Shown here piece by piece: positions 1-5,704 of a DNA stretch of 5,735 nucleotides. The notes beneath the pieces were generated by a model. That model was not told where the DNA came from. It saw only the letters and a list, made by a program, of their open reading frames with translations, and searched no databases. The stretch is from Chloroflexota bacterium (lineage in GTDB: Bacteria; Chloroflexota; Anaerolineae; Anaerolineales; Villigracilaceae), in the NCBI GenBank assembly GCA_021823555.1, contig JAKANW010000230.1, forward strand, positions 1-5,735. Direction: 5' to 3'. The stretch's first letter is position 1. Every line of letters begins with the position of its first letter. Both the position numbers and the translations under genes were made by a program.

Positions 1-1
1 T

Positions 2-1183
2 AACCAGCTCGATGACGCCGCCAAAACCTGGGAGCGCGTGGGGAACGAATATCCCGGCAACGATCAAGCGCCCACAGCCGTTTTCGAGATGGGCATCATC
101 CGCTACCGGCAGGGAAATTTCCAAGCCGCCCTGGATGCCTTCACAAACAGCCTGGCATTGGCAGTCCAGCCAGAAGACCAGGCGCGCGCCTCCTTGTGGA
201 TCGGCAAAGCCCAGCAGCAGCTCGGCAACACCAGTGAGATGCAGAAAGCCTGGCAGCAGGGCCAGGCCATGGATCCGGGCGGATATTATAGCGAACGCGC
301 CCGCGACCTGCTGGCAGGTGAAGCGCCATTCACGCCTCCCACCGCCACGGACCTGGCTTTTGACTTGTCCGCCGAACGAAGCGCCGCCGACACCTGGATA
401 CGTCTGACCTTCAAACTACCTGACAGCACAGACCTGAGCGGCCTCGGCGCACTAGCCCAGGATCCACGCCTGGTACGCGGCGCCGAATTATGGAACCTGG
501 GACAATACGATGACGCCCGCCTGGAGTTCGAGAATCTGCGCGACAGCCTGAGTAACAGCGCCGTAGATAGTTACCGCCTCGGCAATTATTTGCTCGACCT
601 GGGACTCTACCGCTCCGCCATCTTTGCGCTTCGGCAAACCCTGACCCTGGCCGGACTCAACGAAAGCAACGAGTCGATGATGGCGCCACCCTACTTCAGC
701 CATGTCCGCTACGGGTTATATTATTCCGACCTGATCGTGCCCGATGCACAAACCGAGGGACTCGACCCGCTCTTCCTGTTCAGCGTGGTCCGCCAGGAAA
801 GCCTGTTCGAGGGCTTTGTCAGTTCCACCGCCGGGGCGCGCGGCCTGATGCAGATCGTTCCGAGCACAGGCGCCAGCATTGCCAGCGCGCTCGGCTGGCC
901 GGTGGACTACGTGCAGGATGACCTGTACCGTCCCATCGTCAGTGTGCGTTTTGGAACGCATTATCTCGCCTCCAACCGCGACCTGATGGGCGGCGACCTG
1001 TACGCCGCTCTGGCCGCTTATAACGGCGGCCCGGGCAACGCTCTCGAGTGGAGCAGCCTGGCAGGGGATGATCCAGACCTATTTCTGGAAGTCATCCGCT
1101 TCGATGAAACCCGGCAATACATCCGCAGCATCTACGAGATCTACACGATCTATAGCCGGTTGTATACCAAGTCGGTCCAGTGA
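2..1183 (+). CDS. Soluble lytic transglycosylase (Slt type, GH23) with TPR-like repeats, 5' partial
   Basis: This is the C-terminal 393 codons of a lytic transglycosylase, an enzyme that cleaves the MurNAc-GlcNAc bond of peptidoglycan and forms 1,6-anhydroMurNAc ends. The frame is open to the left edge (visible start NQLDDAAKTWERVGNEYPG), so the true start lies outside; the GTG at 38 falls inside a TPR-like helix and is not a start. Numbering from base 2, TPR-like helical repeats occupy about residues 4-104 and again 160-215, as in the superhelical U-domain of Slt70. The SLT domain runs from about 250 to 385. It shows the catalytic Glu266 in RQES, GLMQIVPST from 281 and AYNGGPGN from 339, all hallmark GH23 motifs. 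The protein is probably extracytoplasmic, although the signal peptide would lie off-window. It ends in TGA 18 bases before a palindromic element and converges on the minus-strand operon. Family assignment is firm; the exact physiological role is not. Confidence 0.95.
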   Translation, partial: NQLDDAAKTWERVGNEYPGNDQAPTAVFEMGIIRYRQGNFQAALDAFTNSLALAVQPEDQARASLWIGKAQQQLGNTSEMQKAWQQGQAMDPGGYYSERARDLLAGEAPFTPPTATDLAFDLSAERSAADTWIRLTFKLPDSTDLSGLGALAQDPRLVRGAELWNLGQYDDARLEFENLRDSLSNSAVDSYRLGNYLLDLGLYRSAIFALRQTLTLAGLNESNESMMAPPYFSHVRYGLYYSDLIVPDAQTEGLDPLFLFSVVRQESLFEGFVSSTAGARGLMQIVPSTGASIASALGWPVDYVQDDLYRPIVSVRFGTHYLASNRDLMGGDLYAALAAYNGGPGNALEWSSLAGDDPDLFLEVIRFDETRQYIRSIYEIYTIYSRLYTKSVQ

Positions 1184-1201
1184 AACAAAACCGTTGAATT
1201 A

Positions 1202-1410
1202 TGTCATTGCGAGTGCACGTCCCTGGCACTTGCACGCCAGGGCAAGTGTGCGAATCAATCCCCCGTCTTCATGTGATTTTTCGGCTAAAAGCTGCGAGGA
1301 GGTTGCTCACCTGCACTGCCGTCTCGCCCCGTCGGGCTCGCGGCACGGACGGTACACCGAACGCAGTGCGGTGCAAGTGTCGTCGGGAAAGGCGCCTCCT
1401 CGCAACGATA
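1202..1410. repeat. Palindromic, highly structured intergenic element (MITE/REP-like)
   Basis: The 283 bases between the transglycosylase and the DUF167 gene hold no credible gene but are full of nested inverted repeats. The ends TGTCATTGCGAG (1202-1213) and CTCGCAACGATA (1399-1410) are inverted copies matching at 10 of 12 positions. Inside them, CACTTGCAC (1227-1235) pairs perfectly with 1371-1379, TGCGAGGAGG (1293-1302) with 1395-1404, and GCACTGC (1313-1319) with 1363-1369. GCCC (1326-1329) and GGGC (1334-1337) close a CGTC tetraloop. From memory, the end sequence and the internal GCGAATCAATC and GAGGTTGCTC resemble a dispersed bacterial repeat beginning GTCATTGCGAG and containing GCAATCTCC; I could not check this. 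It could be a non-autonomous mobile repeat or a structured RNA. No clear target-site duplication is visible. Confidence 0.6.
1221..1242. repeat. Perfect 7-bp hairpin within the intergenic element
   Basis: CCCTGGC (1221-1227) and GCCAGGG (1236-1242) form a perfect stem with an 8-base loop, 38 bases after the transglycosylase stop codon. Part of the left arm and the loop (1227-1233) can instead pair with GCAAGTG (1242-1248), so two mutually exclusive stems are possible. There is no T-run after it, so it is not a standard intrinsic terminator. It may simply be the tip of the left arm of the larger palindromic element. Confidence 0.5.
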
Positions 1411-1435
1411 TTTGTACAATCGAGAATTCGACAAT

Positions 1436-1467
1436 AAAACCACCGCTGCAATTGCAGCGGTGGTTTT
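1436..1467. terminator. Bidirectional intrinsic terminator, perfect 32-bp palindrome
   Basis: The sequence is a perfect 32-base inverted repeat. Its left half is AAAACCACCGCTGCAA and the right half is the exact reverse complement, giving a GC-rich stem flanked by A4 on one side and T4 on the other. Read on either strand it is a stem followed by a short U-run, so it can end both the plus-strand transglycosylase transcript and the minus-strand operon. Base 1467 is also part of the TGA stop codon of the DUF167 gene (1469-1467), so terminator and gene end overlap by one base. Confidence 0.88.
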
Positions 1468-1778
1468 CATTCAAGATAAGCGAGAATGCGTTTTTGGACC
1501 GCTTCGGCGTCCATATCCATGACCGTGATCAACTTATCGCGGCCGTTCGCGCCCGCCACAATGTCGAGCCGCGACTTTGGCACACCCAGCACGTCGGCCA
1601 TGAATTTGATCAATTCCTTGTTAGCCTCATCATCCACCGGCGGCGCGGCAATGTGCACCTTGACCGTGCCATCGCTCAGCAACTCGACGATCTCGTTCCT
1701 GCTGGCGCGCGGCGTCACCCGCACCGCCAGGGCCGCTCCCTTTTTTCCATCATGCAGGCGAAATTTTCGATCAGACAT
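1467..1778 (-). CDS. DUF167 / YggU family small protein
   Basis: This 103-residue protein belongs to the DUF167 (YggU/UPF0235) family of small, probably cytoplasmic proteins whose biochemical role is not established. Family signatures are visible in order: the strand and loop VRVTPRASRNEI (about residues 20-31), VHIAAPPVDDEANKELI (about 41-57), the helix KFMADVLGVPKSRL and the closing segment IVAGANGRDKLI. Length is normal for the family (about 90-110). The ATG at 1778 is preceded by GAGG a few bases upstream. The gene begins 9 bases after the yggT stop and is the last of the series, with its stop codon touching the terminator. A yggT-yggU order is also seen in proteobacteria, which supports the assignment, but no specific function can be given. 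Confidence 0.93.
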   Translation of the reverse strand: MSDRKFRLHDGKKGAALAVRVTPRASRNEIVELLSDGTVKVHIAAPPVDDEANKELIKFMADVLGVPKSRLDIVAGANGRDKLITVMDMDAEAVQKRILAYLE

Positions 1779-1787
1779 AAGACCTCG

Positions 1788-2048
1788 CTATGGATTGATA
1801 ATGCGAACGATAACGTTGGACAAAAACTGAACCAGGATGATCAGGATCAACGGGCTAAAATCAAGCATACCGACAGTTGGAACAATACGGCGGATCGGCG
1901 CCAGGAACGGCTCCACGATCCGGTCTATTGCCTGGCGAATAGGGTGATACGGCGACATGAAATAAGAAAGCAATGCCGATACGATCACAAGCAGGATAAA
2001 AACATTCGCCAACGTACTCACCAGCAAAGCCAGCGTACTTCCAACCAT
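1788..2048 (-). CDS. YggT / YlmG family small membrane protein
   Basis: This 86-residue integral membrane protein carries a single YGGT domain. A first hydrophobic segment lies at about residues 4-30, followed by a basic amphipathic stretch holding the family signature (HPIRQAIDRIVEPFLAPIRR, about 35-54), then a second hydrophobic segment at about 60-84. Homologues include B. subtilis YlmG and chloroplast YCF19-like proteins, linked to division, nucleoid or plastid distribution and membrane organisation without a defined biochemical activity. The ATG overlaps the yggS stop codon by one base (TAATG), and a strong GGAGG lies 4 bases upstream inside the end of yggS, so translation is probably coupled. 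It sits where ylmG sits in ylmDEFG clusters, except that the SepF gene is missing just upstream. Confidence 0.93.
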   Translation of the reverse strand: MVGSTLALLVSTLANVFILLVIVSALLSYFMSPYHPIRQAIDRIVEPFLAPIRRIVPTVGMLDFSPLILIILVQFLSNVIVRIINP

Positions 2049-2785
2049 TATGCCTCCGTAGAATAATGCCTCGGCCCGACAATGGCCGTGCCTACCCGCA
2101 CCAGTGTGGCACCTTCCTGAACAGCCACCTCATAGTCCAGGCTGGTACCCATCGAAAGTTCCATCCAATCGGCTTGCGGCAGATGTTCCCGCAGAAATTC
2201 CTGTAGACGACGCGCCCGCAGGAAATAGGACCGAGAAGCCTCCGCTTCTTCGCCGAGCGGCGGCATAACCATCAACCCGCGCACGCGCAGGTGAGGCAAA
2301 GCAATTATAGTTGAAATCGGCGCCAGCAATTCCGCCCAACCGCGCTCGTCCCAGGCAGGCCAGCCGAACTTGCTCTCCTCGCCGCCTACGTTGAATTCCA
2401 ACAACACAGACAGGCTGTGCCCCGCTTCGGCTGCGAACCGACTCAGGCGTTCAGCCAACTTTAAACTATCCAATGAATGCAATAATTTGAAATGCGCGGT
2501 CACCAGGCGGGCCTTTCGGCTTTGCACATGGCCGATCATGTGCCATTCTACCCCAGAATGACCGCTTAGGGACCGGATTTTTTCCAACGCTTCTTCGGGA
2601 TAATTCTCGCCCAAGATCGTCGCCCCGGCTTCAATAGCCGCCTGCGCCACTTCCAACGGCTGGGATTTCGTTACCACCACCAGGCGGACTGACGATGGAT
2701 CACGTCCAACAGACCGGGCGGCTGCAGCAATTCGATCCAGGGTCCGCAGATATCGTTCGCGGATCGGAGAGACCAGATCAATCAT
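2048..2785 (-). CDS. yggS: YggS / YlmE family PLP-binding protein (PLP homeostasis protein)
   Basis: This is a single-domain, fold-type III pyridoxal-phosphate protein, homologous to the N-terminal barrel of alanine racemase. Relatives (YggS, YlmE, PLPBP/PROSC) bind PLP and help balance PLP and amino or keto acids; they are not known to be racemases. I chose the ATG at 2785 (245 residues). The PLP lysine is then Lys40 in VVVTKSQ, at the usual position, and AGG lies just upstream; a TTG at 2812 would add nine residues that look non-native. Other family motifs are GENYPEEALEKI, WHMIGHVQSRKA, the VRGLMVMPP strand and SMGTSLDYEVAVQEGATLVRVGTAIVGPR split across the phosphate-binding region near the C-terminus. 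GENYPEE replaces the common GENRVQE, a variant I associate with Chloroflexota. It lies 64 bases after pgeF and overlaps yggT by one base. Confidence 0.93.
   Translation of the reverse strand: MIDLVSPIRERYLRTLDRIAAAARSVGRDPSSVRLVVVTKSQPLEVAQAAIEAGATILGENYPEEALEKIRSLSGHSGVEWHMIGHVQSRKARLVTAHFKLLHSLDSLKLAERLSRFAAEAGHSLSVLLEFNVGGEESKFGWPAWDERGWAELLAPISTIIALPHLRVRGLMVMPPLGEEAEASRSYFLRARRLQEFLREHLPQADWMELSMGTSLDYEVAVQEGATLVRVGTAIVGPRHYSTEA
2053..2057 (-). promoter_or_regulatory. Shine-Dalgarno site for yggT, inside the yggS coding end
   Basis: On the minus strand GGAGG is followed by CATA and then the ATG of yggT (2048). It lies within the last codons of yggS. Together with the one-base stop/start overlap, this fixes the yggT start and suggests re-initiation by ribosomes that finish yggS. 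Confidence 0.75.
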
Positions 2786-2849
2786 CGCACCTAATTTTAC
2801 TCCCGCTTCCAACCCGACCCTTCAACTGTTCCCGCCATCAGAAATTTCC

Positions 2850-3632
2850 CTACACCTTCAAGGCCATCAACGCGCCAAACCGGCCGGTCTTGCCCTTCTC
2901 AGCGCGATGCGAAAACCAATCCTCCAGATGACAGGCCGTACACAACCCCGCCACTTCGATGTGTTCGACGCCTGAATCCTGCAACTGGATGTAATTCGCC
3001 GTCCACAAGTCAAAGTAGACGCGGCCATCGCGCCGCTCCAACAGGCGCTCGGCCTGCGCGCCGAAAGCATCCTGTACCTTCACGCTCACATCCGGGCCGA
3101 TCTCGTAGTGGTCAGGTCCAATCGAGGGGCCGATGGCAGCCAGGATGTTTTCCGGTTTCGAACCATAATGTGACCGCATGGCTTCGACCGCGGCGCGACC
3201 TGCGCCGCGTACCGACCCCAGCCAACCCGCGTGAGCAAGGCCAACCACTCCCTTATGGGGATCATGGAATAACAGCGGGACGCAATCTGCAAAACGCATG
3301 TACAGGGTCACTTCGGGACGGTTGGTGAAGATGATGTCGGCCTGGGTCAGATCGGTATTGGGATCAATCGGCGCGTCAGCGTAGACAACGTCTGTGCTGT
3401 GGACCTGCCAAACATCAAAGATGGAAGCGAGTTCCCGTCCAAAGGCGGCAAAACTGCGAGTGCGGTTCTCACGCACGCGCATCCGTTCATCCCCCACCGT
3501 CCCACCGACATTGAGCGATTCCCAGGGCGCGGGACTGATCCCACCCTGACGCGTAACCACACCGTGGAGGACGGAGCGAGGGAAAATATCGAAAGTGTAA
3601 TAACGAATGCCGTTATTCTCAAAAAAGGGCAT
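2850..3632 (-). CDS. pgeF: Laccase-domain protein PgeF / YfiH / YlmD
   Basis: This 260-residue protein belongs to the YfiH/PgeF family (COG1496). Members were first called polyphenol oxidases or multicopper proteins. Later work on bacterial and FAMIN homologues showed purine nucleoside activities (phosphorolysis, adenosine deamination), and E. coli PgeF affects the amino acid content of peptidoglycan precursors. The metal site is intact: His78 in QVHS, Cys117 in ADCVPL and His134 in HAGW. Other signatures are TRQGGIS (27-33), SLNVG (39-43), IGPSIGPDHYE (167-177), and CTACHLEDWFSHRAEKGKTG (231-250) followed by RFGALM. HAGWLG has Leu where the family usually has Arg, and H175 stands where many members have Cys. 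The ATG overlaps the stop of the upstream Grx-DUF2085 gene by one base; no strong Shine-Dalgarno is seen, fitting coupled translation. Length is typical, and the protein is probably cytoplasmic. Confidence 0.93.
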   Translation of the reverse strand: MPFFENNGIRYYTFDIFPRSVLHGVVTRQGGISPAPWESLNVGGTVGDERMRVRENRTRSFAAFGRELASIFDVWQVHSTDVVYADAPIDPNTDLTQADIIFTNRPEVTLYMRFADCVPLLFHDPHKGVVGLAHAGWLGSVRGAGRAAVEAMRSHYGSKPENILAAIGPSIGPDHYEIGPDVSVKVQDAFGAQAERLLERRDGRVYFDLWTANYIQLQDSGVEHIEVAGLCTACHLEDWFSHRAEKGKTGRFGALMALKV

Positions 3633-4642
3633 TATCTGGAAGCCTGGACGACGGCGAATTTTTTCAGGAAGAACTGGCGCGTCTCTTTCATTGACTCTTC
3701 AATGTAAGGATAAGCAAACCAAGCAGTCATGAAACCAAACAGCGCGCCGGTGAACACACGCAAGAAGGGCGTGCTTTCGCGATATGGAAGGTAGGTCGCC
3801 AGCCAGGGCCAGTTGAACTGGCTGAAGAGCTGGGAGAAACCGTCGAGGCCGATGGGGCCCAGACCAATCAAAAGCCACAGCATCCAATGCAGGGGCGGTA
3901 AGCGGCGGCCCGTGAGACTGAAGATCAGGCCAAAGAGCAGCATAGCTCCATAGATGGCGATGTCGCGTTCGCACACGGCAACCTTATAGCCAAGCGTGCT
4001 ATTCCCAATAAATTGGCGCGCTTCGAGGCGCGAATAACTGGTTGGGTCACTTAAGCCTTGAATGCCTGTGACTTGCTCGAAGGTTTTGACATTGGGAACA
4101 TTTGCTTCAGGCAATGGATAATAAGGTTGTTCCCCGAACAAGAAGAACGAACGGAATCCGAACTGGTGACAGAGCGGGCTGTACATGGTGTAAATAACGC
4201 GCGCAACCCCGGTATCACCCAATTCCATCAAAGTCGGCGCCGCAAAAGGCAACCCAACGTACAGGAGCATGACGAGATTCAGGAGAAGCATATAGTGCTG
4301 GGAAACCCAGAAATAGACCTTGTCCGACCTAGTCAGGGTTTGGCCGCGGCGAACACGGCCTTCGTAGGCATCCCCACCCACCTGCTCCAACTGAGACCGA
4401 CGATCACCCGCCGCTCCCAGAGTCATCTCCAGCGACTGGCGTGTGATGGGCGCCTTCAAGCTGTATGGCCCTACCTCGACAACCGGGATGATTTCCCCAT
4501 ACTTTTCTTTAAGGGAAGAATCCGAGTCAATATCCACCGCCACCAAGCGGTGTGGATATATGGCCTGCAGGGCGTCCAGATCCGCCTGTACTTCATCGCA
4601 TAATTTACAATTTTTTCGGGTGTAAAGGGTAACGTTAAGCAA
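3632..4642 (-). CDS. Fusion of glutaredoxin-like domain with DUF2085 membrane domain
   Basis: This 336-residue protein has two parts. Residues 1 to about 75 form a glutaredoxin-like (DUF836-type) thioredoxin fold, with YTRKNCKLCDEV carrying the CxxC pair Cys12/Cys15 and a predicted cis-Pro53 in EIIPVVEV. After a charged linker (about 76-110) comes a membrane region with the DUF2085 pattern: a hydrophobic segment at about 116-136, CHQFGFRSFFLFGEQ from 158, a loop, then CERDIAIYG from 224, hydrophobic segments at about 229-246 and 252-267, DGFSQ from 267, and a last segment at about 295-312. Function is unknown. The paired cysteines and the adjacent ccdA suggest a membrane thiol-redox role, which is inference. 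The start is the TTG at 4642, which has GGAG six bases upstream and begins right at the first beta-strand. A TTG at 4654 would overlap that Shine-Dalgarno, and no ATG is nearby. It lies 23 bases after ccdA. Confidence 0.88.
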   Translation of the reverse strand: MLNVTLYTRKNCKLCDEVQADLDALQAIYPHRLVAVDIDSDSSLKEKYGEIIPVVEVGPYSLKAPITRQSLEMTLGAAGDRRSQLEQVGGDAYEGRVRRGQTLTRSDKVYFWVSQHYMLLLNLVMLLYVGLPFAAPTLMELGDTGVARVIYTMYSPLCHQFGFRSFFLFGEQPYYPLPEANVPNVKTFEQVTGIQGLSDPTSYSRLEARQFIGNSTLGYKVAVCERDIAIYGAMLLFGLIFSLTGRRLPPLHWMLWLLIGLGPIGLDGFSQLFSQFNWPWLATYLPYRESTPFLRVFTGALFGFMTAWFAYPYIEESMKETRQFFLKKFAVVQASR

Positions 4643-4648
4643 TTTATT

Positions 4649-4652
4649 CTCC
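4649..4652 (-). promoter_or_regulatory. Shine-Dalgarno site that decides the TTG start of the Grx-DUF2085 gene
   Basis: Minus-strand GGAG followed by AATAAA and then TTG (4642-4640) is well spaced for initiation. No ATG or GTG lies near the beginning of the glutaredoxin domain, so this site is the main argument for a TTG start at 4642 rather than at 4654. Confidence 0.6.
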
Positions 4653-4665
4653 AAACCACTAATGG

Positions 4666-5391
4666 TTAGATACCGAAATCAAACCAGAAGAACTGGGCTC
4701 GTTGGGCGATCAGTTCGAACACACCTGTGAACAACATGATCCCAACGATCACGAGCAGCACGCCCATGACAATTTCCACATAACGCATAACCTTGCCGTA
4801 TTTGCGCAGGATGGCTGAAACCCAGCCAATCCCCAAAGCAGCTACAAGAAACGGGATGGCCAGGCCGGCCGAATAGGCAGTCAGAAGAGAAGCACCGAGT
4901 GAAATGGAACCGCCATTTATGGCCACCGTCAGGATGGCGCCGAGCACGGGGCCAACACAAGGGGACCAGCCCGCCGAGAAAAACACACCCATCAGGGCGG
5001 AAGAGAGATACCCCCATTTGGGGTCAGGAGCAGTGGTGACACGCGTATCGTATTCAAGGAAGGGAATGCGCAGAACGCCGATCATGTGCAAACCAAAGAC
5101 GATGACCACCATGCCCCCGATCTTGGCCAGCCAGAAACGCAGGTCAAACAGGAAGTGACCGGCCGCCGAGGCAGCCACGCCCAGCCCTACAAACACAAGA
5201 CTGAAACCAAGCACAAAAGCCAGGCCATGGCTGAAAGTGACCCAGCGATTGGAAGCACTATTTTCCCCGCCGGCTGCCCGCCCACCCAGATAACCGACAT
5301 AAGCCGGGACAAGCGAGAAAACACAGGGGGAAAGGAAAGAAGCCATACCAGCCAGAAACGCCAGGCCAAGAGTAATTTGAGATATATCCAT
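4666..5391 (-). CDS. ccdA: Cytochrome c biogenesis protein CcdA (DsbD transmembrane family)
   Basis: This 241-residue, six-helix membrane protein belongs to the CcdA/DsbD-beta family, which carries reducing equivalents from cytoplasmic thioredoxin across the membrane to extracytoplasmic thiol proteins, for example in cytochrome c maturation. Its two redox cysteines are in the expected places: Cys23 in FLSPCVFSLVPAYVGYL and Cys145 in AGWSPCVGPVLGAIL, each in an SPCV motif at the start of a half-repeat. Helices lie at about 7-28, 52-77, 87-106, 130-157, 165-190 and 203-225. Length is typical for stand-alone CcdA (about 220-245). The ATG at 5391 begins immediately before the first helix; only a weak AAGG lies upstream. 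No cytochrome c assembly genes are adjacent. The next gene encodes a glutaredoxin-domain membrane protein, a plausible redox partner by position only. Confidence 0.94.
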   Translation of the reverse strand: MDISQITLGLAFLAGMASFLSPCVFSLVPAYVGYLGGRAAGGENSASNRWVTFSHGLAFVLGFSLVFVGLGVAASAAGHFLFDLRFWLAKIGGMVVIVFGLHMIGVLRIPFLEYDTRVTTAPDPKWGYLSSALMGVFFSAGWSPCVGPVLGAILTVAINGGSISLGASLLTAYSAGLAIPFLVAALGIGWVSAILRKYGKVMRYVEIVMGVLLVIVGIMLFTGVFELIAQRAQFFWFDFGI

Positions 5392-5418
5392 GTAGCAGTT
5401 ACCTTACCAGCAAAGATT

Positions 5419-5434
5419 CAGGGACGCGTCCCTG
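5419..5434. repeat. Perfect 16-bp palindrome between the L,D-transpeptidase and ccdA
   Basis: CAGGGACGCGTCCCTG is its own reverse complement and lies in the 58-base gap downstream of the L,D-transpeptidase stop and upstream of the ccdA start. It has no adequate T-run on the minus strand, so a standard intrinsic terminator is unlikely. It could be a two-fold symmetric protein-binding site controlling ccdA and the genes after it, or a small dispersed repeat. I saw no convincing -10/-35 pair nearby. Confidence 0.45.
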
Positions 5435-5449
5435 TTGGTTACTTTATTG

Positions 5450-5704
5450 TTACGCAGGCGCGTAGGCATCTTTTACATTTACCGTAGTGCTGTAACCGCC
5501 GCCGACGTTCGGCCATTCCAATCTGATTTCGCTCTGATCCAGGGTAAGGGCCGGGGCTGTCCAGCGGAAAATCCACTTGGCATCCTCCGGCGAGACGTTT
5601 ACGCAACCATGAGAACGTCTCACGCCAAAATCGTTGTGCCAGAAAACCCCGTGGATGGCCGCGCCCGCGTTGGTGTTGAAGAAGACCGGCCAGGGGACAG
5701 CCAT
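5450..5704 (-). CDS. L,D-transpeptidase (YkuD) C-terminal part; fragment or interrupted gene
   Basis: This is the end of an L,D-transpeptidase catalytic domain, which forms 3-3 cross-links in peptidoglycan or attaches proteins to it, acting outside the membrane. From the ATG at 5704 the 84 residues show VPWPVFF, AIHGVFWHNDFG with His18, and SHGCVNVSPEDAKWIFRW with His32 and catalytic Cys34. A normal YkuD domain is about 120-150 residues with the cysteine near its C-terminal end, so at least half is missing and this ATG is not a natural start. Homology-like sequence continues upstream of it (DSGYDT), but an in-frame TAA at 5725-5723 closes the frame only ten bases from the window edge. That may be a real nonsense mutation or frameshift, or a sequencing or assembly error. 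The 32-residue tail after the domain is unremarkable. Family assignment is firm; gene integrity is uncertain. Confidence 0.8.
   Translation of the reverse strand: MAVPWPVFFNTNAGAAIHGVFWHNDFGVRRSHGCVNVSPEDAKWIFRWTAPALTLDQSEIRLEWPNVGGGYSTTVNVKDAYAPA

Noticed and set aside
12..407. Plus-strand open frame of 131 codons in another frame of the transglycosylase
   Set aside because: It overlaps the TPR region of the real gene. Its Pro/Arg/Ser-rich translation is typical of an out-of-frame read of GC-rich DNA.
1202..1410. CRISPR array or tRNA gene in the intergenic region
   Set aside because: There are no regularly spaced direct repeats, and no cloverleaf with a T-loop GTTCRAAY pattern. The symmetry is inverted rather than tandem.
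1201..1437. 78-codon open frame covering the intergenic region
   Set aside because: It coincides with the palindromic element; its composition follows from the inverted repeats, and no ribosome binding site or family resemblance is seen.
1068..2066. Long plus-strand open frame of 332 codons
   Set aside because: It runs antisense through the DUF167 and yggT genes and across the palindromic element and terminator. Its translation is low-complexity, basic and unlike any family, while the opposite strand encodes two recognisable proteins.
2786..2849. Possible promoter for yggS in the 64-base gap after pgeF
   Set aside because: A TAAAAT-like box exists at about 2792-2799 on the minus strand, but no -35 box lies at a proper distance, so read-through from pgeF is the simpler view.
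4058..4603. Plus-strand open frame of 181 codons
   Set aside because: It is antisense to the Grx-DUF2085 gene, whose motifs are clear. No recognisable domain and no ribosome binding site support it.
5086..5487. Plus-strand open frame of 133 codons
   Set aside because: It is antisense to ccdA and runs into the L,D-transpeptidase end. The translation is Lys/Thr/Gln-rich shadow sequence with no family features.
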